NCBI GenBank assembly: GCA_945947575.1
Contig: CAMEYM010000002.1
Location: forward strand, 1 to 64,000
Source: Rhizobium sp. Q54
GTDB taxonomy: Bacteria > Pseudomonadota > Alphaproteobacteria > UBA2966 > CAIVPW01
DNA: 64,000 nucleotides
Direction: 5' to 3'
A program made the translations under genes and the position numbers. The notes beneath the pieces were generated by a model. The model was not told where the DNA came from and made no database searches. It saw nothing but the letters and a program-made list of their open reading frames with translations. Below are positions 25,467-34,139 of this stretch, piece by piece; position 1 is the first letter of the stretch, and the number at the start of each line of letters is the position of its first letter.

Positions 25467-25760
25467 ATGCACGCACGCCCCGCCTTGGTGCTTATCCCAC
25501 TCCTTGCTTCGATTGTGCTGACCGGCATCGGATTTGCTACCGCCGGCCGGACAAGCGAAGGCCACCTTGGCCGTTGGCAAGCCGTGGCGGCCGGACAAGG
25601 TGCCGCGGCATCGCGGATCGACACGCAGACTGGCGCCGTGGAGTTCTGTTTGGCCGGAATTGCCGATGGCGCCAGGTCGCACTGCTACGCGGCCCCACTG
25701 CCGGGACAAGCTCCTGTGGAGCTGGAAGATGCCTTCGACCGACTGTTAGCTCCAAACTGA
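25467..25760 (+). CDS. Small exported protein, unknown
   Basis: A 97-residue protein with an N-terminal hydrophobic helix (about residues 6-27, LVLIPLLASIVLTGIGFATA) that acts as a signal or anchor. An Ala/Gly-rich domain with two cysteines (VEFCLAG and SHCYAAP) follows, possibly one disulphide in the periplasm. It is 9 bp upstream of the frameshifted gene. No family is recognised. Confidence 0.55.
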   Translation: MHARPALVLIPLLASIVLTGIGFATAGRTSEGHLGRWQAVAAGQGAAASRIDTQTGAVEFCLAGIADGARSHCYAAPLPGQAPVELEDAFDRLLAPN

Positions 25761-25769
25761 GATCGAGCG

Positions 25770-26013
25770 GTGGACTTCAAGGCCGCGTATGCCACGGCGA
25801 TGGCGACATATGCGCCTGACCAGCTGCGGCAGCTGCGCCGCGACGGTCAGCTGGAAAGCCACCTACGGGAGATGGCCGCTGAAGCGTCGAGTACTCGCCC
25901 AACTCTTGCCTACGCATCGGCCACCCACCGACCAGGAATACAACGAAGCGTCGCGGCAGGTACTAACGTTGTTACTCGAGTTCCCCGCCGCGCATGACAA
26001 CGGCATGTCCTAG
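25770..26013 (+). pseudogene. Frameshifted small element-type protein
   Basis: The frame starting at 25770 reads DFKAAYATAMATYAPDQLR and HLREMAAEA. It then loses protein character, while the next frame continues with KRRVLAQLLPTHRPPTDQE to a stop at 26013. The two halves together resemble an 80-residue protein common on plasmids and phages, so a frameshift near 25885 is likely. Confidence 0.45.
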
Positions 26014-26757
26014 TTTTGCGCCCAGCCAGGCGCTCGGAGCGGCGGTCTTCGGTTCGCCTACAGGGGTAGGCGGCACCCCTCTTGAATCAGAATGCTGCGT
26101 TTCGCTCTCGCGCCATTGTTTGAGAGTTTCCTCAAACGTCGGCGGGCGCAACATCGATTCAATTTCAACCGCGCTGAGACGGGGGTGCACAAAGGGCGCC
26201 GCGTCGGTTGCCGCGTCCTGCGCAAGCCTGCGGTAGGCCAGTTCGTCCTCACCTTGCGCCGTTCCCTCTGCGTCAAGAGCGAGCTGCCAGTAGCGCCGCA
26301 TGTTGCTGAGCATCACCTCCAAGGGAGTGACCCCTTGTGCCGCCGCGGCTTCGGCGATTGCTCTGGTGCGGATGTTCAACGAACCGGGCTTTCGCCCCGC
26401 CCCGGCCCGCCGTCCGCCACGACTCCCCTTGATCGAATTCCGCTGATTCAAATCAAAGCCCTCCCCTTCGTTTTCTAGGAGTTTGCATCCGATTCCTTGA
26501 CCCCGGCTGGTGCGGCGCAGCATTTCCGGAAGAAGACTCAGATCTCCCTTTGTAGCGGATAGCGGTAGCGGACTCGGGTGTGAATTGCGTGTGGCTGTGC
26601 GTGTGGATGTCCGTGTGGGTGCACTGCTTTCGTTGCTCCGGTGTCGGCCGTCCGTCAGTTGAATGCTGCCCCCGCGTTCACTTGCCGCCCCTCTTGCGTT
26701 CTGCAGAAGCGCGACCAGCGCGGCGCTTTTGCTCCGTGCTCTTGCGGACGTATTCAT
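25972..26757 (-). CDS. Phage-like protein with GGRRAGAGRKPGS motif
   Basis: A minus-strand frame of 261 residues. The recognisable part begins around residue 110: GGRRAGAGRKPGSLNIRT, then AEAAAAQGVTPLEVMLSNM and DAAPFVHPRLSAVE. This combination is common in phage/prophage proteins near terminase genes and in integrated elements. The first 75-100 residues are Ser/Thr/Arg-rich and overlap the DUF1376 gene by 80 bp, so the true start may be nearer 26523. Small-terminase function is possible but not shown. Confidence 0.6.
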   Translation of the reverse strand: MNTSARARSKSAALVALLQNARGAASERGGSIQLTDGRHRSNESSAPTRTSTRTATRNSHPSPLPLSATKGDLSLLPEMLRRTSRGQGIGCKLLENEGEGFDLNQRNSIKGSRGGRRAGAGRKPGSLNIRTRAIAEAAAAQGVTPLEVMLSNMRRYWQLALDAEGTAQGEDELAYRRLAQDAATDAAPFVHPRLSAVEIESMLRPPTFEETLKQWRESETQHSDSRGVPPTPVGEPKTAAPSAWLGAKLGHAVVMRGGELE

Positions 26758-27025
26758 ATTGCGCAGAGAGCCGCTTGTGTCGGAGGAGCCCGTCTTCGCC
26801 TTCGACGAAAAGTCCTCTTATCGCCTCCCAGATCCTGATCCACCTTTTTCGACTCACTCTGGCAGCTTTGGCTAGCACCTGATCGTCCGTCGGAAGTCGA
26901 CATCCCTCGCTCCGCCACATCTTCAAGAGGATCAAGATGAGTGCGCCATGTTCCTCAGTTGTCAGGTCCGCGGTATCGGCGACGTACTCGCCAGTCGGAA
27001 TCGGCAGAAACGGATACTCGCTCAT
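26678..27025 (-). CDS. DUF1376 phage-type protein
   Basis: A 115-residue protein starting MSEYPFLPIPTGEYVADTA at an ATG preceded by a GGGAGCC ribosome-binding site. The core ADLTTEEHGALILILLKM, then DDQVLAKAARVSRKRWIRI and FEGEDGLLRHKRL-like ending identify DUF1376, found in phage replication modules. A basic tail (KRRAGRASAERKRGGK) follows. It is downstream of the AlpA regulator and overlaps the next gene. Confidence 0.78.
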   Translation of the reverse strand: MSEYPFLPIPTGEYVADTADLTTEEHGALILILLKMWRSEGCRLPTDDQVLAKAARVSRKRWIRIWEAIRGLFVEGEDGLLRHKRLSAQYEYVRKSTEQKRRAGRASAERKRGGK

Positions 27026-27068
27026 ATTGGCTCCCTTGGTTTCGTCATCCCTCGAGCGACCGCGCCAA

Positions 27069-27290
27069 TCAACCCACGCGTGGTCGGCTATCGAGCCACG
27101 CCGTGATTTCGGCCTCGAACCATCCAACCGCATTTGCAGATAGGCGGCGCCGCGCTGGAAAACTACCGTTGCGCTCCATCCGCCAACGCGTTGACCTGCT
27201 GAGGCCAGTCCGGCTCGCGACTTCATGCTCCCGGAGAATTCTGGGTTGGCTTGATGCCGATGTGTCTTCCTGGCTCATCGCGTCGCACAA
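27069..27290 (-). CDS. AlpA-family phage regulatory protein
   Basis: A 73-residue excisionase-like MerR-fold HTH: RILREHEVASRTGLSRSTRW, then MERNGSFPARRRLSANAVGW and WLDSRPR. AlpA proteins activate integrase or excision genes in CP4-57-type elements. It lies 43 bp upstream of the DUF1376 gene on the same strand. Confidence 0.87.
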   Translation of the reverse strand: MCDAMSQEDTSASSQPRILREHEVASRTGLSRSTRWRMERNGSFPARRRLSANAVGWFEAEITAWLDSRPRVG

Positions 27291-27352
27291 CGTTCATACG
27301 TGCGAGCAGTTCAGATGTCGTTGGACACTTAGGTCAACTCGACGCCCAGCGC

Positions 27353-27931
27353 TCAATCGACATCGACTTCGAGACGGATGCGCCACGGTCGGGGCCGAAC
27401 GAGTGATCGCCGGACTTGCTTCGCGAGCGCATCGCCGTTGCCATGGGGAATACCCAACCAATCGAGGACCGATGCAACGAACCTAACGGTTGGGCCGCCG
27501 GCCGACGCTCCGTGCAAGTCCCTTCGTGTTTGCGATCCCCCAGAAAGGTGAGCGGGTCCCCATAATGACTCCCAGACATCCACCAACAAGGAGAGAACCT
27601 CGCTGACGCCTAGGGTCCTATCGTGGAAGCGTGGCCTTGAGAAATCTGGAGGCAGAAGGCTGAACAACTTCGTTTGCGTGGCATCCAGATGAAACCACGC
27701 GGCCGTACGCATAACGGCGAAGGCTCGTCGCACCAATGCCTCGCGCGCCGACCAAAGCAACTCAGGATGCTGTTCGATCCAGTGGTCGCCAATTTCGACC
27801 AAGCTCCAAGCGAGGAACGCTTTGAGGCGCTCGTTCAGAGGTGCTCGTCCCGCCGAGGCGACGATCTTCGTCAGCTGATCTTCGGTCAGCGTTAGTGGAG
27901 GGGTTCCAAACCGCTTCTTGATAGGGCGCAT
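27353..27931 (-). CDS. Hypothetical island protein
   Basis: A 192-residue soluble protein, MRPIKKRFGTPPLTLTEDQL, with helical, Trp-rich segments (WSLVEIGDHWIEQHPELLW and LSLLVDVWESLWG). No domain is recognised. It is the island gene nearest to the tRNA-Pro, where an integrase would usually be expected. Composition is less GC-rich than the core genes, fitting transfer. Confidence 0.55.
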   Translation of the reverse strand: MRPIKKRFGTPPLTLTEDQLTKIVASAGRAPLNERLKAFLAWSLVEIGDHWIEQHPELLWSAREALVRRAFAVMRTAAWFHLDATQTKLFSLLPPDFSRPRFHDRTLGVSEVLSLLVDVWESLWGPAHLSGGSQTRRDLHGASAGGPTVRFVASVLDWLGIPHGNGDALAKQVRRSLVRPRPWRIRLEVDVD

Positions 27932-28201
27932 AGCCCCAGAGAGCGGACCTAGTTTGCGGGATCAAGAGCCCGCGCGTCAAAGTCGACAGCTACCATCGCC
28001 CGGACGCTGGGTGCCTTCCCGCATTCCGGTGCTGCCCGGCCGGATTGGGACCGGAAGCGTAACCAACTGCCCAACGGTGCGCGAAGTCCGCGGCCAATTG
28101 GGACGTCGTGCAATTCCGGCGGAGGCCCTGGGCCCTTTCGTGATTTTGTGACCCCGGCTGTGACCCCAGATTCCTGATGATTTCGTAAGTAGTTGAAATA
28201 C

Positions 28202-28279
28202 TGGTCGGAGTGGGCGGATTCGAACCGCCGACCCCCAGACCCCCAGTCTGGTGCGCTAACCAGGCTGCGCTACACTCCG
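28202..28279 (-). tRNA. tRNA-Pro (anticodon GGG), CCA encoded
   Basis: Read on the minus strand: the acceptor stem CGGAGTG pairs with CACTCCG, the anticodon arm CCAGA-CTGGGGG-TCTGG gives anticodon GGG, the T-loop is GGTTCGAATCC, and the 3' CCA is encoded (28202-28204). The 3' end faces the accessory island, so it is the plausible attachment site. Nothing else is seen in the 270 bp before it. Confidence 0.95.
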
Positions 28280-28599
28280 ACCGGCGCGGACTGTACCCGC
28301 GACCAGGGCCCTGCGCCACCAGCGCAAGCGCCGCAGGCACGGCGGACTTGAAGGCGATCGACCGGAACAAGCCCGAATGGCTGGTGCTGGCCGTGCCGGT
28401 GTGCCCGGTGCGGACGCTACTCGACCTGCAGTCGAGCGCCGATGAGACGCATTGCCTTGCCTCGCCGGAGCCGTTCTGGTCGGTGGGCGCCTACCACGAA
28501 GACTTCACCCGGACGACCGATGATGAGGTGGGGCGATACTCCGCGCAACGCAGGGCGGTGCAGTCCACGCGGCCACGCCTCCCCACTAACGAGCGGCGT
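28280..28599. other. Intergenic between tRNA-Pro and merR
   Basis: About 320 bp with only shadow frames. A long plus-strand frame that crosses the tRNA is an artefact. This gap must contain the tRNA promoter (minus strand); no strong element stands out. Confidence 0.5.
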
Positions 28600-29007
28600 C
28601 TAGCCGAGGACCCGGCGGAGCAGGTCGCGAGCCTCGTCGAGCTCGCGCAACACGGCGGCGAGCCGCTTGCGGTGCTCGGGCGCGAGGGCGACCGCGTCGG
28701 CCAACGGGGCGCCGGCCGGCATTTCGTCGGCGCCACGCGAGTCCTTGAGGACCTTCTGGACGCCGCGGATCGTGTACCCCTGGTCGTACAGCAGGCCGCG
28801 AATCATGCGCAGCAGCGTCACGTCCTCGGGCCGGTAGTAGCGCCGGCCGCCACCGCGCTTGAGCGGGCGGACTTGGGCGAACTTGCTTTCCCAAAAGCGC
28901 AGCACGTGCTGCGGCACGTCGAGTTCCTCGGCGACCTCGCTGATGGTACGGAAGGCGCCAGGCGCCTTCTCCACCCGCCGGGGCGGCCGGAGTGCGGTCT
29001 CGGTCAT
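28600..29007 (-). CDS. MerR-family regulator
   Basis: A 135-residue regulator with a MerR winged HTH (residues about 20-90): [22 protein letters not shown], quoted in part as [11 protein letters not shown] and VLRFWESKF, then [12 protein letters not shown] and [17 protein letters not shown] short C-terminal coiled segment follows, without metal-binding cysteines. Alphaproteobacteria carry this gene directly after ihfA, as here (16-bp gap). The effector is unknown. Confidence 0.9.
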   Translation of the reverse strand: MTETALRPPRRVEKAPGAFRTISEVAEELDVPQHVLRFWESKFAQVRPLKRGGGRRYYRPEDVTLLRMIRGLLYDQGYTIRGVQKVLKDSRGADEMPAGAPLADAVALAPEHRKRLAAVLRELDEARDLLRRVLG

Positions 29008-29023
29008 GCCTCGGCCTGCGTCA

Positions 29024-29335
29024 CTACCCCGCCGACGGGGTCTTGGACAGGGCCCGGTTGATGAGGTCCTTCAGCACGTGGCTGGGCCGGAATACCAGCA
29101 CCCGCCGCGGCAGGATGGGAACTTCGTCCCCGGTCTTCGGATTGCGTCCCATGCGCGTGCCCTTCTCGCGCACGTAGAAGCTGCCGAATGACGAGATCTT
29201 GACGGTATCGCCGCGCACCAGGCTCTCGCCGATCTCGTCGAAGACCGACTCGACCAAGTCCGCCGACTCGTTGCGCGAAAGGCCGACCTGCTCATAGACG
29301 GCCTCGGCCAGCTGCGCCCGGGTCATTGTAGCCAT
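29024..29335 (-). CDS. ihfA: Integration host factor subunit alpha
   Basis: A 103-residue HU/IHF-fold DNA-bending protein ([19 protein letters not shown], then [14 protein letters not shown] and the beta-arm [14 protein letters not shown] with the minor-groove Pro). The product ends [13 protein letters not shown]. The alpha assignment rests on the fabH-ihfA-merR neighbourhood. IHF would also help sigma-54 promoters such as those of the flagellins. The ATG at 29335 is the natural start although the frame is open far upstream. Confidence 0.94.
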   Translation of the reverse strand: MATMTRAQLAEAVYEQVGLSRNESADLVESVFDEIGESLVRGDTVKISSFGSFYVREKGTRMGRNPKTGDEVPILPRRVLVFRPSHVLKDLINRALSKTPSAG

Positions 29336-29565
29336 GATGGAGGCCCCTCCCTGGGCTTCTCCCGCCGCGTTTGCTCGTCGTGCCAGAGGCACGCCCCGCG
29401 CTCCTGGCACGCGTTCCGCGCGACGGCCCCGAGCAAGCGCGACTTCATCCATCAGGCTAGCTCGCCCAAAAGAATGGGTCAAACTCAATACTTTGCGGGA
29501 GTTGGTTGCCACGAAACTCCCGGTTTTCGCGGGAAAGTGGCGAAGTCGTTCGCCTCTACGCGGGG

Positions 29566-30597
29566 CTACATGCGGACGACGGCAGCACCCCACGTGAAGC
29601 CGCCGCCCATGGCCTCCATGACGACGACGTCATTCGGCTTGATGCGGCCGTCGCCGACCGCCTCGGTCAGCGCGAGCGGGACGGAGGCGGCGGAGGTGTT
29701 GGCGTGGTGATCGACGGTGACCACGACCCGCTCCCCGGGTAGGCCGAGCTTCTTGCCGACGCCGTCGATGATGCGGCGATTGGCCTGATGCGGCACGACC
29801 CAGTCGATGTCCGCCGAGGTCAGGCCGGCGCCGGTCAGGCCTTCTTCGACGACCGCCGAAAGCTTTTCGACGGCGTGCTTGAAGACCTTGGGACCGTCCA
29901 TGCGGACGACCCCGGCGGTCTTGGTCGAGGAGACGCCGCCACTGGCGTAGAGGAGATCGTGCTGGCGGCCATCTGAATGCAGCCGTGTGCTGAGCACGCC
30001 GCGGTCGGTGGGCAGGCCGTTGCCCCTGCCCGCCTTGAGGACGACCGCCCCTGCCCCGTCGCCGAACAGGACGCAGGTCGAGCGGTCCTGCCAGTCGAGG
30101 ATGCGCGAGAAGGTCTCGGCGCCGATGACCAACGCCGTCTCGGCCTGGCCGAGTCGGAGGAAGTTGTCGGCCACGGCGAGGGCGAAGATGAAGCCCGAGC
30201 ACACCGCCTGCACGTCGAAGGCGACGCCGCGCGTCATGCCGAGGCGTTCCTGGACGCGGGTGGCGGTCGCGGGGAACGTCTCGTCGGGCGTCGTGGTGGC
30301 GAGGACGATGAGGTCCACGGCGTCGGCCTTGGTGCCAGCGGCGGCAAGCGCACGCTCGGAGGCCTTCACCGCCAGGTGGGACGTGAACTCGCCCTCAGCG
30401 GCGACGTGGCGGACGCGAATGCCGGTGCGCTCGACGATCCACTCGTCGGACGTGTCGACCAGCTTGGCGAGGTCGTGGTTGGTGACCATGCGCTCAGGCA
30501 GGTACGAGCCGCAGCCCGCGATCTGGGACCGCACGGTACTGGCGCGCGCCTGTGCGGCGGCGGCGTCCAACATGCCGGCCGGCGGACGAATGCTCAC
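29566..30597 (-). CDS. fabH: Beta-ketoacyl-ACP synthase III
   Basis: Condenses acetyl-CoA with malonyl-ACP to start fatty-acid synthesis. The 343-residue thiolase-fold protein has nucleophile Cys133 (QAVCSGF), His270 (VPHQANRRI) and Asn300 (HHANTSAAS), the FabH triad. The GTG start at 30597 overlaps the plsX stop (GTGA), so the two genes are translationally coupled. Confidence 0.96.
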   Translation of the reverse strand: MSIRPPAGMLDAAAAQARASTVRSQIAGCGSYLPERMVTNHDLAKLVDTSDEWIVERTGIRVRHVAAEGEFTSHLAVKASERALAAAGTKADAVDLIVLATTTPDETFPATATRVQERLGMTRGVAFDVQAVCSGFIFALAVADNFLRLGQAETALVIGAETFSRILDWQDRSTCVLFGDGAGAVVLKAGRGNGLPTDRGVLSTRLHSDGRQHDLLYASGGVSSTKTAGVVRMDGPKVFKHAVEKLSAVVEEGLTGAGLTSADIDWVVPHQANRRIIDGVGKKLGLPGERVVVTVDHHANTSAASVPLALTEAVGDGRIKPNDVVVMEAMGGGFTWGAAVVRM

Positions 30598-31652
30598 GAG
30601 GCGGCCTTGGTGGGCAGTGGCTCGGCTGCAACCTCGCGATGGTCGAAGACGTCGAGGTCGGCGTGGATGCGCTCGTTGAAGTCGCCACGCACCATGTCGG
30701 CGGCGACCGAGATCGCCGAGGCAAAGCCCTCGCCGTCGGTGCCGCCGTGGCTCTTCACCACGACGCCGTTGAGGCCGAGGAAGAGGGCGCCGTTGTACTG
30801 GCGCGGATCGAGCTTGGCGCGGAGCGAGTCGAGGGCCGGCTTCGCAAGCACGTAGCCGAGCTTGGATACCCAAGAGCGGCGGAACGCGAGGTTGAGGAAC
30901 TGCGAGATGAGCTTGGCGGTGCCCTCGGTGGCTTTCAGCACGGCGTTGCCGGTGAAGCCATCGGTCACCACCACGTCCACGGTGCCGGCGCCGATATCGT
31001 CGCCTTCGACAAAGCCGTGGAAGTCGAAGCCGAACTTGGCCTCGCGCAGGATTTGCCCGGCCGCCCGCACTTCGTCGTGACCCTTGAGCTCTTCGGCGCC
31101 GACGTTCAGGAGGCCGACCACTGGGCGTTCGACACCCAGCACGCTGCGGGCGAAACCGGCGCCGAGGATCGCGAACTGAACCAGATGGCGCGCGTCGCAC
31201 TCAACGTTGGCGCCGAGGTCGAGCATGGCGCTCTCGCCGCGCGCGGTCGGAAAATAGGAAACCATGGCCGGGCGATCGACGCCGGGCTGCATCTTGAGGA
31301 CGAAGCGGGACAGCGCCATCAGCGCGCCGGTGTTGCCGGCCGACAGCACGCCGGCGGCGTGGCCGTCGCGCACCGCCTCGATGGCGAGGCGCATGCTCGA
31401 TTGCGGGCTGCGGCGCAGGGCCTGACTTGGCTTGTCGGACGGGCCGATGACCTGGGCGGCGTGGCGAATCTCGACGCCGTCCCGCAACTGCGGGTACTGC
31501 GCAAGCAGGGACGTCAGACGTTCCTGATCACCGAACAGCAGAAAGCGCAGGTTGGGCATGCGCCCGCGTGCGATGGCCGCGCCTTCGAGCACCATGGCGG
31601 GAGCGTGGTCGCCCCCCATGGCATCGAGAGCGATCACCATCTCCGCGCTCAT
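30594..31652 (-). CDS. plsX: Phosphate acyltransferase PlsX
   Basis: Makes acyl-phosphate from acyl-ACP for PlsY, linking fatty-acid and phospholipid synthesis at the membrane. The 352-residue protein starts with [16 protein letters not shown] and contains [15 protein letters not shown] and [14 protein letters not shown], all family signatures. It follows rpmF by about 50 bp in the conserved DUF177-rpmF-plsX-fabH order. Confidence 0.96.
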   Translation of the reverse strand: MSAEMVIALDAMGGDHAPAMVLEGAAIARGRMPNLRFLLFGDQERLTSLLAQYPQLRDGVEIRHAAQVIGPSDKPSQALRRSPQSSMRLAIEAVRDGHAAGVLSAGNTGALMALSRFVLKMQPGVDRPAMVSYFPTARGESAMLDLGANVECDARHLVQFAILGAGFARSVLGVERPVVGLLNVGAEELKGHDEVRAAGQILREAKFGFDFHGFVEGDDIGAGTVDVVVTDGFTGNAVLKATEGTAKLISQFLNLAFRRSWVSKLGYVLAKPALDSLRAKLDPRQYNGALFLGLNGVVVKSHGGTDGEGFASAISVAADMVRGDFNERIHADLDVFDHREVAAEPLPTKAAS

Positions 31653-31704
31653 CTGTCACCCCGGGTTGGGGTCGACGAAGCCGACCCCCAGCAGCGGTGC
31701 AAGT

Positions 31705-31887
31705 CTAGGCCTCTTTGGCCTCGGAAACTTCGCGGCCGTCATAGTGGCCGCAGGCGCCGCACACGTGATGTGGGCGCTTGTTCTCGCCGCAGTTCGGGCA
31801 CTCGGTGTACGCCGACGGCGACAGCGCGTCATGAGAACGGCGCATGTTGCGCGTTGAGGGAGTCTTCTTTCGCTTCGGTACCGCCAC
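31705..31887 (-). CDS. rpmF: Ribosomal protein bL32
   Basis: A 60-residue 50S protein: [20 protein letters not shown] at the start, and a zinc-type Cys set ([18 protein letters not shown]) indicating the C+ form. It begins 1 bp after the DUF177 stop, the widespread yceD-rpmF pair. Confidence 0.96.
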   Translation of the reverse strand: MAVPKRKKTPSTRNMRRSHDALSPSAYTECPNCGENKRPHHVCGACGHYDGREVSEAKEA

Positions 31888-31888
31888 G

Positions 31889-32455
31889 TTACGCCCTGCT
31901 CCTCCAGTTTTTCAGGGCCGCGAACGGCCCTTCTTTCTTGCCTTCGCCCTTCTCAGGCGTGTCGTGCCATTCGCCGAACTCCTCGCCGGGGTGGCGGGGA
32001 TACGGATCGATCGCCAGAGACAAATACTGGGCGATCATGTCGCCCAAATCGAACCAGCCATCGACCACCTCACCCGGCGGCTCCGACGCTTCGAGGTCCC
32101 GCAACGCTTCGAGAGAAAATTCGTCCTCGGATTCCTTGGCCTCGTCGGCGTCGCCTCGGGGCTGGAACTCCACCTCGAACGCCTCATCGATCCGGCTCTG
32201 CACCGGCTCGAGTGTCACGACGGAGGACTGTATCACGTCGGCATGGAAAGTCACCCGGGCCCGCGCCCCGCCCGCACTCAGGGCCCGCACGAAGGCCTCG
32301 GCTTCCAGGGCCTCGACGACCCGGACCCCGGTGCGCTTGGCCAACGCAGCGCGCTCCTCGGGCGTGGCCGCAAGGACCACGCGTTCCTCGCGTTCGCCAA
32401 GGGTGGCGACTTCGATCATGCGCCGGAATTCCGGGGCCGCCTGCTGCGACGACAC
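31889..32455 (-). CDS. DUF177 (YceD) protein, 23S rRNA accumulation factor
   Basis: A 188-residue acidic protein of the YceD family, which is needed for 23S rRNA accumulation in E. coli and plants. Start GTG 32455 gives [15 protein letters not shown], matching family N-termini. The C-terminal signature is [13 protein letters not shown]. Tight linkage to rpmF supports the call. The frame is open to 32503. Confidence 0.85.
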   Translation of the reverse strand: MSSQQAAPEFRRMIEVATLGEREERVVLAATPEERAALAKRTGVRVVEALEAEAFVRALSAGGARARVTFHADVIQSSVVTLEPVQSRIDEAFEVEFQPRGDADEAKESEDEFSLEALRDLEASEPPGEVVDGWFDLGDMIAQYLSLAIDPYPRHPGEEFGEWHDTPEKGEGKKEGPFAALKNWRSRA

Positions 32456-32531
32456 GTCTCGTCCTGGGAGGAATAGGCGGCTCTGTGGCCGCGAGGGGGG
32501 CATACGTAGTGCCCCCAGTCGCGGGGGTCAA

Positions 32532-33515
32532 CTAGCCGGCAGGACGGGCCGCCAGGGCGTTGATGTCGGCGAGCGTGTCGCGGTAGGGCCCCTCGCCGCC
32601 CAGCGGCGCCAGCCTGACCGCCTGCTCGGCGGCCTCGCGGGCCTCGGGGAGGCGTCCATTGCCGGCGAGGGCGTAGGCAAGGTTGTTCCATGCGACGGCG
32701 TCGTTGGGGCGCAGGCGGGTGGCCTGGCGGAACGCCTCGGCCGAGCCGCGATAGTCGCGGGTGGCATAGCGGGCATTGCCGAGGCCGAACCAGGCGGTGT
32801 AGCCCTCCGGCCAGAGCTGGACGGCATTGGCGTAGACGGCACCGGCGGCGCGGCCGTGGCCGGCAAGCTCAAGCCCAACCGCAGCCTCTACGACGGCGCG
32901 TTCGCTCGCGGTCGCGGGCCAACCCGCGGCCGGCAGCACCACCAGACCCCAGTGGTCGCCGCGCGCCCAGGTGCGCTCGAAGGTGTCGAGCGGAGTGGCG
33001 CGGGTCTCATCGAGTCCCGAGCGCAAAAGAATGACACCGCGATCGAGGTCGTAGCCGTATGCGACGGCGTAGTGCCACACCGGCAAGATATCTAGCGCGA
33101 GGTTCTGGAACACGATCACCGGGTGGCCGTCGGCGATCTCCTGGAACAGCGCCCGCATGTCGGTGACCGGCACGGCGAGAAGGCCATTGCGGCGCGCCGC
33201 GGCGACCATGTCGTCGCGCAGCGTCCCCTGCTTGCCGGGCGTGAAGACCTGCGCGGCCGCTTCTGCCTGGGTGAGCGGCGTGCCCGCCCAGGTCGCGGCC
33301 ATGGCGAGCGTGGCCGGCCCACAGAAGTTGTCGGTCTGGGCAAAGAAGGGCACGCCTCCGACCTCGCTTCGGAAAGGAAGGTCGGAGGCGTCGGTCAGGA
33401 ACCGCGCCGTCTGCGGACCCGCGCACGCGGACAGGACCAGCAAGAGGACGAGCGCCATCGTGGCGGCGCCAGCCCCGCGGATCGCCCGGAGACGTGCGTA
33501 GATCGCGACAGACAT
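32532..33515 (-). CDS. PA2778-family cysteine peptidase with TPR repeats
   Basis: A lipoprotein of about 327 residues (lipobox LSAC about 31 residues in). A papain-like C39-type domain follows: catalytic Cys in TDNFCGPATLAMAATWAG and His in PVWHYAVAYGYD. The C-terminal 110 residues are TPR-like (YTAWFGLGNARYATRDYRG, then WNNLAYALAGNGRLPEA). The combination is the PA2778 family, which occurs beside PA2779-family proteins, as here 18 bp away. It is probably an envelope peptidase; the substrate is unknown. ATG 33515 is preferred over an upstream TTG. Confidence 0.88.
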   Translation of the reverse strand: MSVAIYARLRAIRGAGAATMALVLLLVLSACAGPQTARFLTDASDLPFRSEVGGVPFFAQTDNFCGPATLAMAATWAGTPLTQAEAAAQVFTPGKQGTLRDDMVAAARRNGLLAVPVTDMRALFQEIADGHPVIVFQNLALDILPVWHYAVAYGYDLDRGVILLRSGLDETRATPLDTFERTWARGDHWGLVVLPAAGWPATASERAVVEAAVGLELAGHGRAAGAVYANAVQLWPEGYTAWFGLGNARYATRDYRGSAEAFRQATRLRPNDAVAWNNLAYALAGNGRLPEAREAAEQAVRLAPLGGEGPYRDTLADINALAARPAG

Positions 33516-33533
33516 GTGCACCTGACGGGGCAA

Positions 33534-33950
33534 CTAGTTGCCGATCGGGTAGACGTCGGTGATGCCGAGCAGATCGGTGATCAGAAGGATGATGGCAATG
33601 ACGACCACCGCCCAGATCAACGTGCCCAGGAGACCGGCGCCGGCGGGGATTTGATCGAGCTTGCCGACCACGCGCACCACCTCGGCGTCGGACATCGCCG
33701 CGACGCGCTGGGTGGCCTCGCTCGGATCAACGCCAAGCGACTGCATCTGGCGGCGCACGTCCTCGCGGGCGAGGAATGTGGCGAGACGCTCGCGGTCCGT
33801 GGCGACATTAACCGGCGTTGCCTGATCGGCGGAGCGTAGCACCTGCTCGGTCGGCACCATCGCGGCGTGCGCCATGGGCAGCGGACCGGCGGTGACGAAC
33901 ATCAGCGCGGCCAACGGCGCGCAGACGGCTTGCATGAGACGGGCGTGCAT
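33534..33950 (-). CDS. PA2779-family small membrane protein
   Basis: A 138-residue protein with signal peptide (cleavage near AHAAM, about residue 30), a helical charged middle with RERLATFLAREDVRRQM and SDAEVVRVVGKLDQIPAG, and one C-terminal membrane helix (TLIWAVVVIAIILLITDLLG). The start at 33950 has a GGGAGGC ribosome-binding site. It always pairs with PA2778-family peptidases and may be its partner, anchor or substrate. Confidence 0.86.
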   Translation of the reverse strand: MHARLMQAVCAPLAALMFVTAGPLPMAHAAMVPTEQVLRSADQATPVNVATDRERLATFLAREDVRRQMQSLGVDPSEATQRVAAMSDAEVVRVVGKLDQIPAGAGLLGTLIWAVVVIAIILLITDLLGITDVYPIGN

Positions 33951-34139
33951 GAGGCCTCCCTCTTCTGCTTGTGTCTTGCGTGGCACCTCGACGTCGGCGC
34001 CGCCGAGCGGACGCCACCCACGGCGAAGTGGCGGGCCCTGGGATCCACCGCGGCCCCGCTCAAGTAGGAAACCTGCCGCGGGCGGCGGCTGCCATCCGGT
34101 GTGCACCTGACGCGCCGCGGCGAAATCCGCCGAGACGGG

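Larger units (their letters stand above)
16219..28201. mobile_element. Accessory island next to tRNA-Pro (mosaic, boundaries inferred)
   Basis: Between ydcF and the tRNA-Pro gene the content switches from core metabolism to integrase, serine recombinase, S24 repressor, AlpA and XRE regulators, phage-like DUF1376 and GGRRxGAGRK proteins, fragments and frameshifts. The tRNA is on the minus strand, so its 3' end faces the island, as in integration into a tRNA 3' end. I found no copy of the tRNA 3' sequence elsewhere in the region, so the left end is unproved and more than one insertion is likely. Confidence 0.5.

Noticed and set aside
28210-29061. Long plus-strand frame crossing the tRNA-Pro
   Set aside because: Its start translates the tRNA itself (GGFEPPTPRPPVWCANQAAL, a familiar artefact) and the rest is antisense to merR.
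30552-33095. 847-codon plus-strand frame
   Set aside because: Antisense shadow of fabH, plsX, rpmF, DUF177 and the PA2778 gene, all of which have clear family motifs.
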